Below are positions 1 through 6,994 of a stretch of DNA of 10,207 nt, piece after piece. The stretch's first letter is position 1; each line of letters starts with the position of its first letter. Where the stretch lies: positions 1-10,207 of the forward strand of contig JACCZI010000012.1 in NCBI GenBank assembly GCA_013696015.1. The letters are read 5' to 3'. The DNA comes from Nocardioidaceae bacterium (lineage in GTDB: Bacteria > Actinomycetota > Actinomycetes > Propionibacteriales > Nocardioidaceae). The notes beneath the pieces are model-generated. The model worked only from the letters and a program-made list of their open reading frames with translations, made no database searches and had not been told where the DNA came from. The translations under genes and the position numbers were made by a program.

Positions 1-2237
1 CCGGCCACGCCCGCGACGGAACCGGCCCGGACATGCATGTAGGGAAAGGCCTCCGGCGCCAGGTCGACCTCGGCAACGACACGACCCAGCAGCTCACGTG
101 AATGCGGCCCCGCGACGTTGATGCCGGCGTACGACGTCGTCACGGGGGTCACGTGGACCCGCCACTGCGGGTGCTCGGTCTGCAACCAGCTCTCGACCCA
201 CTCCCACACCGAGGCCGCGCCGGACGACGTGGTGCTCATCAGGTACTGCTCGGCGCCGAGCCGTCCGGTGACCCCGTCATCCATGACGACGCCGTCCTCG
301 GCACACATGACGCCGTACCGGACTCGCCCCACGGCGAGCTTCGACCACCGGTTCACGTAGAGCAGGTTGAGCAGGTTCGGCACGTCGGGGCCGCGCAGGT
401 CCAGCTTGCCGATCGGGCTGACGTCGATGATGCCGACGCGTTCCCGCACCGCGAGCGCCTCCCCCGCAGGGTCGCCGTAGTGGTCGGGGCGGATCCAAGC
501 CCCGGCGACCAGCCGCGCGGCGCCGTGCCCCTCGTGCCACGGCTGCATCGGGGAGTAGCGCACCGGATCGCGGTGCCGCCCGGCCAGGGCGCCAAGGGTG
601 ACGGGGGCGTACGGCGGACGCCAGGTGGTGGTACCGGTCTGCGAGATCGGGCGTCCCGTTGCCTCGGCGATGATCGCTACCACGTTGACGCTCTCCAGCT
701 TGCCTTGCGTCGGTCCCATCGTCGCGGTGGTGTAGCGCTTGGCCAGCTCGGCCGAGGAGTAGCCCTCCTCGACCGCGGTGAGCAGCTCCTTGGACGAGAC
801 GTCCTCGCTGAAGTCGACGATGCCGTGGGTTCGGGCGCGGAAGAGCTCGGGGTGCGGGTCGAGACGCAGGTCGGGGACGTCGACCGGCTCACCGGCGCGA
901 CCGGCCCGGCGGGCCGCCTCACGACCGATGGCATCGGCGTGCGCCACCAGCTCGTCCACGCTCCCGTCGCCCACGACTCCGCCGGCGGCCAGCACGTCCG
1001 TGGGCAGGGCCGACACGTCGGGGAGGTAGCGCGACGACCGCGAGTCGTAGGCGGGCACGTCCCCGGCCATCGTGAGCAGGGTCAGCGGAGCCGTCCAGCC
1101 CACCGCCGTGACCAGCAGGTCACACGCGATCCGGCGACCGTCGGCCAGCTCGACGCCCCGCACGCAGCCGCGGCCGAAGACCCGGACGACGTCACCACCA
1201 CGCCGGGCGTCCGCCACGTGGGCCACCTCGATGCCGGCCCGTTCCAGGTCGGCGATCGTGGCGTCGCCCTGCGCGTTCGCGGTGAGGACGACGGCACGGT
1301 CCCCGGGCTTGACCGCATGCAGGTTGATCAGGCGGCGGGCCGCCGAGGACAGCATCACCCCAGGAACGTCGTTGCCGGCAAAGACGTAGGGACGCTCGAT
1401 GAGTCCGGGCGCCACCACCAGCGTCTTCGCCCGCGCTTTGACCAGGCGCTCGTGGACGCGGGGCATCCCTCGTTGCACAACCGCGGCCAGGTTGTGGTCG
1501 TAGCGGCCCAGGACGACCGAGTTGGTCAGCACCTCGACGCCTGAGGCCTCGACGAGATCGCGGAGCTCACGCAGCGTGGCCAGGTCGGCCTTGTCCCCCC
1601 ACCGCAGATGCCCGCCGAGGGCGTGCTCCTCCTCCACCAGCATCACCGCGGCGCCGGCACACGCGGCCGCGGTGGCAGCCGCCATGCCCGCAGGACCGCC
1701 GCCGGCCACCAGGACGTCGGGGTGCGCGTGGCGGGTGTCGTACGAGCGCAGCCGCTCCTGCGCAGGGGGGTCCGCTGAGATCACACCTCCGTGCGAGAAC
1801 CGCCGCAACACCCGCTCGTACGTCGGCCACAGCCGCTGCGGCCGGACGAACGTCTTGTAGTAGAAGCCGGCCGACAGGAACCGGCTGACCAGCTCGTTCG
1901 CGGCCTTGACGTCAAAGGCCAGCGAGGGCCAGGTGTCCTGCGGCCGGACGTCCATCCCAGGTTCTGCCAGGCGATGGGCGCCACGGACGTTCGGCTCGTC
2001 ACCGACCTGGACGATGCACCCTGGATCGGTGTGGCTGGCGGTGAGCAGGCCGCGGGGCCGGTGGTACTTGAAGCTTCGGGAGAAGACCCGTTCACCGCAG
2101 GCCGACAGCGCCGAGGCGATGGTGTCGCCGGCGTACGCCGGGTAGCTCGAACCGTTCCAGCTGAACTCGAAGGCACACTTCCGGTCGATGACCTCCCCCG
2201 GCTGGGAGTCGAGTCGCCGGACCTGCTGTCGGGTCAC
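1..2237 (-). CDS. soxA: Sarcosine oxidase alpha subunit (heterotetrameric), 3' end cut by window edge
   Basis: Large subunit of heterotetrameric sarcosine oxidase, a cytosolic flavoenzyme that oxidises sarcosine to glycine and, with tetrahydrofolate, yields 5,10-methylene-THF and H2O2. I translated 745 codons in frame with no stop; the gene runs off the left edge. Domains: an N-terminal ferredoxin-like fold (about 20-95, with SFKYHRPRG at 55-63) lacking a full 2Fe-2S cysteine set; an NAD-binding Rossmann segment (VLVAGGGPAGMAAA, about 175-188); the middle pyridine-nucleotide disulfide oxidoreductase region; and a GcvT-like folate domain from about 560, with VVMDDGV at 650-656 keeping the acidic pair. 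The family is usually about 950-1000 residues, so roughly 200-250 are missing. The GTG start at 2237 overlaps the soxD stop by four bases (GTGA), which decides the start and suggests translational coupling. soxG is expected next, outside the window. The family call is secure. Confidence 0.95.
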   Translation of the reverse strand, partial: MTRQQVRRLDSQPGEVIDRKCAFEFSWNGSSYPAYAGDTIASALSACGERVFSRSFKYHRPRGLLTASHTDPGCIVQVGDEPNVRGAHRLAEPGMDVRPQDTWPSLAFDVKAANELVSRFLSAGFYYKTFVRPQRLWPTYERVLRRFSHGGVISADPPAQERLRSYDTRHAHPDVLVAGGGPAGMAAATAAACAGAAVMLVEEEHALGGHLRWGDKADLATLRELRDLVEASGVEVLTNSVVLGRYDHNLAAVVQRGMPRVHERLVKARAKTLVVAPGLIERPYVFAGNDVPGVMLSSAARRLINLHAVKPGDRAVVLTANAQGDATIADLERAGIEVAHVADARRGGDVVRVFGRGCVRGVELADGRRIACDLLVTAVGWTAPLTLLTMAGDVPAYDSRSSRYLPDVSALPTDVLAAGGVVGDGSVDELVAHADAIGREAARRAGRAGEPVDVPDLRLDPHPELFRARTHGIVDFSEDVSSKELLTAVEEGYSSAELAKRYTTATMGPTQGKLESVNVVAIIAEATGRPISQTGTTTWRPPYAPVTLGALAGRHRDPVRYSPMQPWHEGHGAARLVAGAWIRPDHYGDPAGEALAVRERVGIIDVSPIGKLDLRGPDVPNLLNLLYVNRWSKLAVGRVRYGVMCAEDGVVMDDGVTGRLGAEQYLMSTTSSGAASVWEWVESWLQTEHPQWRVHVTPVTTSYAGINVAGPHSRELLGRVVAEVDLAPEAFPYMHVRAGSVAGVA

Positions 2238-2473
2238 GGTGCCGCCACCTCGTTGGTCACCGTGTTCCGCCGCACGGTCAGGTACCGGCGACAGCCCATG
2301 CGGTGGTACCAGCGCTCCGTCGTCCAGCCGGCCACGTTGTCCCGGAGGTACAGGTAGTTCCGCCACTGTTCGCGGGTGGCCGTTCGGGGGTCGGGGCGCG
2401 GCGTCAGCTCGCCGCCGTAGCTGAACTCCCCGGCGTCGCGAGAGCCGCACCAGGGGCAGGGAAGCAGAATCAT
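2234..2473 (-). CDS. soxD: Sarcosine oxidase delta subunit
   Basis: Small zinc-binding subunit (79 aa) of heterotetrameric sarcosine oxidase. The start MILLPCPWCG carries the CxxC pair (Cys6, Cys9). A later HRMGC stretch gives His57 and Cys61, together the expected Cys-Cys-His-Cys zinc site of SoxD. The central WRNYLYLRDN and WTTERWYHR stretches are also typical of the family. Its length is somewhat below the usual 85-110 residues, mainly from a short C-terminus. It starts 9 bases after the soxB stop; an AGGAC Shine-Dalgarno overlaps that stop codon (about 2479-2483). Its TGA overlaps the soxA GTG start. The order B-D-A matches known sox operons. The role is structural; this subunit has no catalytic site. 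Confidence 0.95.
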   Translation of the reverse strand: MILLPCPWCGSRDAGEFSYGGELTPRPDPRTATREQWRNYLYLRDNVAGWTTERWYHRMGCRRYLTVRRNTVTNEVAAP

Positions 2474-2482
2474 CGCAGCGTC

Positions 2483-3778
2483 CTAGTGGCCGACCGCCGC
2501 CGCGCCCTTTTCCCCGACCAGGGTGCCGTCGGCGAAGCGGCGCAGGCCAAACGCGGAGATGAGCTCTGGGGTACGTCCGGTCGCGATGCACTCTGCCATG
2601 GCCTCGCCGGCGACCGGACCCGCCTTGAAGCCGTACGTACCCCACCCCACGTCGACCAGGAAGCCCTCCACCGCGGTGTGTCCCATGATCGGTGCGAAGT
2701 CAGGCGTCATGTCGCACAGCCCGGCCCACTGGCGCAACAGGCGTAGGGGCGACAGGGACGGCATCAGCTGCAGGACGTGGCTGGCGAGTCCCTCGACGAA
2801 CTCAAGCGACCCCCGGGTCGAGTACGACGCGAACGGGTCCACGCTCGCCCCGAACACCAGCTCACCGCGGTCGGTCTGGCTGACGTAGACGTGCAGGGTC
2901 CCGGAGACGACGACTGTGTCGAGGAACGGCCGGACCGGTTCTGTGACGGCGGCCTGCAGCGGAAAGGTCTGTACCGGCAGCCTGACACCGGCGAGGTCCG
3001 AGACCAGCGTGGCCCAGCCGGCTGCGCAGTTGACGACGACGTTCGTCGCGATGGAGCCGCGGTTGGTTCGGACGCCGGTGACCCGGCCGCCCTCGACGTC
3101 GATTCCGGTCACCTCGGTGTCCTGGTGGACGTGGACCCCCATCGCGTCGGCGGCCCGGGCGTACCCCCAGACCACCGCGTCGTGACGGATGATGCCACCG
3201 GGCGGGTGGTAGAGGGCGCCCAGGATCGGGTACCGCGTCTGCGTGGACGTGTCCATGAACGGGACGAGCGTCTTGATGTCGTCGGGACCGATGACCTCGG
3301 AGTCGACACCGCACGCCTTGTTGACCTCGGCCCGCCACCGCATCGTGCGCAACGAGGAGTCGTTGTGCGCCAGCGTGAGATGTCCCCGCCGCGAGAACAT
3401 CACGTTGTAGTTCAGCTCCGCGGCGAGCCGCTGGTACAGCGTCAGGGAACGGTCGTAGAAGCGGACACCGTCCGGGGTCAGGTAGTTCGACCGCAGGATC
3501 GCGGTGTTGCGTCCTGATCCGCCGCTGCCGATGTAGCTCTTGTCGACGACGGCGACGTTGGTGATGCCGTGGTTGCGCGCGAGGTAGTACGCGGTGGCGA
3601 GACCGTGGACGCCACCTCCGACGACCACGACGTCGTAGCTGTGTCTCGGCTCATGCGTTCGCCACGCCAGAGGCCAGGACTCGCCTGTCACCCCGTGCCG
3701 GAGCAGGGCGAATGCGGAGTAGCGGCTCGGTCGGGCGTGCCCGTTGCGGAGGTGGACTCGATCGCTCAGCGCCGTCAT
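2483..3778 (-). CDS. soxB: Sarcosine oxidase beta subunit
   Basis: Catalytic flavin subunit (431 aa) of heterotetrameric sarcosine oxidase, from the DAO family. It binds FAD through DVVVVGGGVHGLATAYYLA (49-67), followed by GSGGSGRNTAILRSNYL (84-100). The motif RHDAVVWGYARAADA (198-212) is conserved in SoxB; the family also carries a histidine-linked FMN at the alpha-beta interface, and His199 is a candidate for that link, though I could not align it. The C-terminus holds VDVGWGTYGFKAGPVAGE (375-392), the usual second FAD/substrate segment. An upstream in-frame ATG would add about 60 residues, but the ATG at 3778 overlaps the preceding stop as ATGA and gives near-family length, so I chose it. 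A 17-residue N-terminal extension precedes the SRYSAFALLRHG stretch that usually begins this protein. The SoxB assignment is secure. Confidence 0.95.
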   Translation of the reverse strand: MTALSDRVHLRNGHARPSRYSAFALLRHGVTGESWPLAWRTHEPRHSYDVVVVGGGVHGLATAYYLARNHGITNVAVVDKSYIGSGGSGRNTAILRSNYLTPDGVRFYDRSLTLYQRLAAELNYNVMFSRRGHLTLAHNDSSLRTMRWRAEVNKACGVDSEVIGPDDIKTLVPFMDTSTQTRYPILGALYHPPGGIIRHDAVVWGYARAADAMGVHVHQDTEVTGIDVEGGRVTGVRTNRGSIATNVVVNCAAGWATLVSDLAGVRLPVQTFPLQAAVTEPVRPFLDTVVVSGTLHVYVSQTDRGELVFGASVDPFASYSTRGSLEFVEGLASHVLQLMPSLSPLRLLRQWAGLCDMTPDFAPIMGHTAVEGFLVDVGWGTYGFKAGPVAGEAMAECIATGRTPELISAFGLRRFADGTLVGEKGAAAVGH

Positions 3779-4710
3779 CGGAGACCGTCGTCGCCGAGCC
3801 GGACGAGCGCTTGCCGGCGCCACTGCTCCGTGGCCGCCACCGCGCCCAGCGTGTACACGTGCAGCCCGGCCACCCCGCGGCTCGGCCGGGCCAGGTCGGC
3901 GCCCAGCTCCCGGACCAGACGGTCCGGATTGTAGATCCCGGGTAGCAGCAGGCGCGTCCACCCGTGGCGATGCTTGCGCAGGAACCGCGCCGAGTCACCC
4001 AGTCCGATCCGGGCCGAGATCCGCATCAGCCTGCGGCGGTCGATCTTTCCGGCAACCCCGACGTAGACGGGCAGGGTGATGCCATCACGCCGCACGCGCG
4101 AGACCCACCGTGAGACCGCCGTGGCGTCGAAGCACATCTGGGTGACCGCGTACGTCGCGAGGGACTGCTTCGCAGCCAACGACTCGATCAGCTCCCGGTC
4201 GGACACCAGCGGGTGGCCCTCGGGATAGCCGGTGATGCCGACCTGCTCCAAGGAGGCGCCGACCCCGCAGTTACGCAACCGCTGAATCGCCGTGAGCAGC
4301 GTCAGCGCGTCGCGGAAGCAGCCGACCGGTCGGTCACCGTCGCCACCGACGACGAACACATCCCGAACGCCCGCCTCGTCCAAGCGGTGCAGCACCTCGA
4401 CCAGGTGGCTCTCGTCGACGATGAGCCGGGCAGCCACGTGCGGCACGGCCGGGAAACCGAGCCGGGCCAGCGCCTCGGTGACGACGAGTGTGGGCTCGAG
4501 GCCCTGTCGGGGGGAGGCGGTCACCGTCACCGGGATGGAGTGGGACAGGTGTTGCTCGACCAGCTCGGCGGTGCCGACCAGCGGGAGCACCTCGAAGCGA
4601 GGGTGCCGCAGCGCAGCCCGCAGAGCCGCATTGAGCGCATCCCGGGCGTTCTGCCCGTTGCCGGCCGCAGGCACCTGCCCGGCGACCGGCGTGATGGTGA
4701 ACTCGCTCAT
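3775..4710 (-). CDS. Divergent methylenetetrahydrofolate reductase-like protein
   Basis: A 311-residue TIM-barrel protein of the MTHFR (MetF) family, which interconverts 5,10-methylene-THF and 5-methyl-THF using FAD. Visible family marks: RFEVLPL (38-44) with Glu40 in the place of the MetF catalytic Glu; VVGGDGDRPVG (120-130) at the folate-binding Asp loop; GITGYPEGHP (158-167), a very typical stretch; TQMCFD (190-195) with Gln191; and PVYVGVAGKID (214-224). The first motif lacks the usual FEFFPP prolines, so it is divergent and probably not the housekeeping MetF. It lies 3 bases after the methyltransferase gene and overlaps soxB by ATGA. No strong ribosome site is visible, so it is probably translated by coupling. 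Context gives it two possible directions: supplying methyl-THF from sarcosine-derived methylene-THF, or oxidising methyl-THF made by the GcvT/DmdA-like neighbour. The family is firm; the direction is inference. Confidence 0.85.
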   Translation of the reverse strand: MSEFTITPVAGQVPAAGNGQNARDALNAALRAALRHPRFEVLPLVGTAELVEQHLSHSIPVTVTASPRQGLEPTLVVTEALARLGFPAVPHVAARLIVDESHLVEVLHRLDEAGVRDVFVVGGDGDRPVGCFRDALTLLTAIQRLRNCGVGASLEQVGITGYPEGHPLVSDRELIESLAAKQSLATYAVTQMCFDATAVSRWVSRVRRDGITLPVYVGVAGKIDRRRLMRISARIGLGDSARFLRKHRHGWTRLLLPGIYNPDRLVRELGADLARPSRGVAGLHVYTLGAVAATEQWRRQALVRLGDDGLR

Positions 4711-4713
4711 CGA

Positions 4714-5766
4714 CTAGAGGTGCTGGCTGTATGCGCGGTTGTGGCTCGACAACACCGGGTCCGTCCCGAAGAAGGCGTGCTTGGACATGTCCTCGGAGTA
4801 TCGGCTCGCCGGGGGTCGGCGGCCGAGCGCCTCGGCCATGCTTCGTACGTGATGGGGCCCGGCCCCACAGCAGAGCCCGAGATAACGCACCCCGGCATCG
4901 TGAGCGGAGCGGGTGAAGTCGGCCACCTCGTAGCGGTTGCACGTGAACGGGTCGAGCGCAGTTGGGAACGGCTTCCCGTCCGGCAGCGGGATGGCTTCGG
5001 CTTCGCGCAACGACTGGAAGGTGGGCTGTTCTGGATGAGTGCGATAGGGGACCGGCAGCGCGGCGACCGGTACGTCGACCGCGTGGATGATCCCCTCCAG
5101 GAGGGGCAGCATGGTCGCAGGGCCGCGGATGCAGTTGAGCCCGACCACGACCGCGCCGGCGGCTGCCAGCCGAGCGCACGCGTCGGGGATCGTCCAGCCC
5201 TCACGGGTCTCAGCCCGCCGGCCGACGGCGAGCGTGATGACCGCGGGCAGCTCGGCCCTCCGGATGATGTCGAGCGCCAACAGCGCCTCACCGGCGTACC
5301 TGAAGGTCTCGCCGATGACGAAGTCCGCTCCGGCCTCGGCCGCCCAGCCGACCTGCTCCTCGAACATCGCCCGGGTCTGCTGCTGCGTCGTCACGTCCGC
5401 CGGGTCGTACACGTTGGTGTTGCAGATGTTTCCCGCGATCAGCGTGTCGGTGTCCTGGGCCACCTCACGCGCCAAGGCGAGCGCCTGGCGGTTGAGGTCC
5501 TCGAGCAGGCCGTCCTTGCCCACCGCGCGGAGCTTCTCGCGGTGGGCGTAGTAGGTCAGCGCCTCGACGACGTCAGAGCCGGCGTGGACGAAGTCTCGGT
5601 GCAGCGCGCTGACCTGCTCGGGGTGGTCGAGGACGACCTCGGGGACGAAGGGCCCGGCCTGCAGGTAGCCGCGTCGCTCCAGCTCGAACACGTACCCCTC
5701 GGCGCAGATCACCGGGCCGGCGGCCAGCCGGTCGAGCAGCCCCGGGCGTTGGTCGCTCGAGGTCAT
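4714..5766 (-). CDS. Betaine-homocysteine S-methyltransferase-like enzyme
   Basis: A 350-residue cobalamin-independent homocysteine S-methyltransferase (zinc-dependent TIM barrel) that most resembles betaine-homocysteine methyltransferase, which converts glycine betaine and homocysteine to dimethylglycine and methionine. Evidence: an opening EGYVFELERRGYLQAGPF (23-40) followed by EVVLDHPEQVSALHRDFVHAG (43-63), closely matching the BHMT start; Cys212 in GLNCIRGP; and Cys299-Cys300 in YLGLCCGAGPHH, the three zinc ligands. Length fits bacterial BHMT-like proteins; the animal C-terminal dimer arm is absent. As I recall the human enzyme, Asp26, Trp44 and Tyr160 line its active site; here they appear as Glu23, Phe40 and Thr154, so the methyl donor may differ. 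The ATG overlaps the previous stop (ATGA), with AGGAG 7 bases upstream. DMSP, another betaine or S-methylmethionine remain possible donors. Confidence 0.88.
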   Translation of the reverse strand: MTSSDQRPGLLDRLAAGPVICAEGYVFELERRGYLQAGPFVPEVVLDHPEQVSALHRDFVHAGSDVVEALTYYAHREKLRAVGKDGLLEDLNRQALALAREVAQDTDTLIAGNICNTNVYDPADVTTQQQTRAMFEEQVGWAAEAGADFVIGETFRYAGEALLALDIIRRAELPAVITLAVGRRAETREGWTIPDACARLAAAGAVVVGLNCIRGPATMLPLLEGIIHAVDVPVAALPVPYRTHPEQPTFQSLREAEAIPLPDGKPFPTALDPFTCNRYEVADFTRSAHDAGVRYLGLCCGAGPHHVRSMAEALGRRPPASRYSEDMSKHAFFGTDPVLSSHNRAYSQHL

Positions 5767-6968
5767 CCGGTGGCTCCTAGCGTGTTGCTCTTGGGAGTCT
5801 CCTTCTTGGGGTCGATGAACGGCCTCGGTACGACGACGGCGTCGACCTCACCCCGGGCCGCGGTGTGGACGCTCAGCTTGGTCCCGTTCTCGCTCCGCTC
5901 GACGGGGACCAGCGCGAAGCCGACGTTCTTCTCCAGCCGGGGCGACCAGAACGCCGACGACACCTGGCCGATCAGGTCGTCCCCGTCAGTGACCGGCAGG
6001 TAGTCGTCCAGGTAGCCGATGAGCGGGTCGCCGCCGATCTCGACGCCCACGACCTTTCGGCTGACACCCTCCTCGGCGATGCGCGCCAATGCCTGCTTGC
6101 CGATGAAGTCGGACTCCTTGTCGAGGTCGACCGTCCATCCCAGCCCGATCTCGTACGGGTTGAGGAACGCGTAGTCGCTGTACTGGTTGTTGTCGAGCGC
6201 GATGTCGGACCCGTAGCTGAGGATCCCTGCCTCGACACGACGGATCTGGCAGGGACCGATGACCGCCACGTCATGCGGCTCACCGGCCTCCAGGATGGCG
6301 TCCCACAGCTTGCTGGCGTCGCGACTCGCGTTACGCAGGTAGATCTCGTACCCGATCTCACCGGTGTAGCCGGTGCGACCGACGACGACCGACATGCCGT
6401 CGATCTCGAACTCGCCACTCCAGTAGTACTTCAGGTCAAGGACGCCTTCACCGACCAGGTCGCGCATCAGCGCCTGGGACTTCGGCCCTTGGATCTGCAC
6501 GGGAGCGACATCGGGCTCGCTGACCCGTACGTCGAGACCGGACTGGGCGGCGATGCCCTTGGCCCACAGCAACACGTCGCCGTCGGCGACCGAGAACCAG
6601 AAGCAGTCTTCCGCGATGCGCAGCAGCACCGGGTTGTTGATGACGCCGCCGTCGACGTCGGTGTTGAGCAGGAACTTGTTCTGGTTGACCTGGCACTTGG
6701 TCAGGTCACGTGGCGTGAGCAGATTGGCCAGCGTCAAGGCGTCCGGGCCGGCGATCTCGACCTGGCGCTCGACCCCGACGTCCCACAGGGTGACGTCGCG
6801 GACCAGCCGCCAGTACTCGGCGATCATGTCGTCGTAGTGCCGGGGGTGGTACATGCGGTTGCACACGGTGTAGGACTGCACGCCGTGGCGTTGGGAGGCG
6901 TAGAAGTACGGTGACTTGCGGATCCGGGTGTACATGTGGATCTTCGGAACGTCGTACGGGATGCGCAC
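5763..6968 (-). CDS. GcvT/DmdA-like folate-dependent methyltransferase
   Basis: A 401-residue stand-alone member of the GcvT superfamily, which moves one-carbon groups from amines or sulfonium compounds to tetrahydrofolate. The N-terminal half looks like DMSP demethylase DmdA: GVQSYTVCNRMYHP (29-42), WDVGVERQVEI (62-72), LTPRDLTK (84-91) and WFSVADGDVLLWAKGIA (124-140). The middle has GcvT-type GRTGYTGEIGYEIYL (197-211), with Glu204 in the folate-site motif. GVINNP (108-113) has two Asn where GcvT proteins have an Asp pair; see findings. IGPCQIRRVEAGILSYGSD (237-255) is common to both. It starts with GTG at 6968, preceded by AGGA about 10 bases upstream; the gap to the upstream oxidoreductase gene is 26 bases. 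Together the two lengths (447 + 401) equal a dimethylglycine dehydrogenase, a DAO-GcvT fusion, so they may work as a split pair. Alternatively it is a DmdA homologue acting on DMSP or another methyl donor. Confidence 0.85.
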   Translation of the reverse strand: MRIPYDVPKIHMYTRIRKSPYFYASQRHGVQSYTVCNRMYHPRHYDDMIAEYWRLVRDVTLWDVGVERQVEIAGPDALTLANLLTPRDLTKCQVNQNKFLLNTDVDGGVINNPVLLRIAEDCFWFSVADGDVLLWAKGIAAQSGLDVRVSEPDVAPVQIQGPKSQALMRDLVGEGVLDLKYYWSGEFEIDGMSVVVGRTGYTGEIGYEIYLRNASRDASKLWDAILEAGEPHDVAVIGPCQIRRVEAGILSYGSDIALDNNQYSDYAFLNPYEIGLGWTVDLDKESDFIGKQALARIAEEGVSRKVVGVEIGGDPLIGYLDDYLPVTDGDDLIGQVSSAFWSPRLEKNVGFALVPVERSENGTKLSVHTAARGEVDAVVVPRPFIDPKKETPKSNTLGATG

Positions 6969-6994
6969 GGGGTCTGTCCTTTCGTTGTGGTCGC

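Noticed and set aside
371..390. Possible CRISPR or tandem repeat in the GC-rich coding regions
   Set aside because: Short repeated GC-rich words such as those in leucine-rich codon runs are explained by codon use; no regular spacing or longer repeat unit was seen anywhere in the window.
102..1544. Long plus-strand open frame of 480 codons opposite soxA
   Set aside because: It is antisense to a continuous, clearly recognisable SoxA frame. Its translation is rich in Arg, Asp, Gly, Val and His with no domain, as expected for a shadow frame in GC-rich DNA.
3779..3961. Upstream extension of soxB to an ATG at 3961
   Set aside because: The added residues are a shadow of the MTHFR-like coding sequence, and the ATGA overlap at 3775-3778 gives near-family protein length.
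4213..6003. Long plus-strand open frame of 596 codons opposite the BHMT-like and MTHFR-like genes
   Set aside because: It covers parts of three well-supported minus-strand genes and has low-complexity shadow composition. No family motif is visible.
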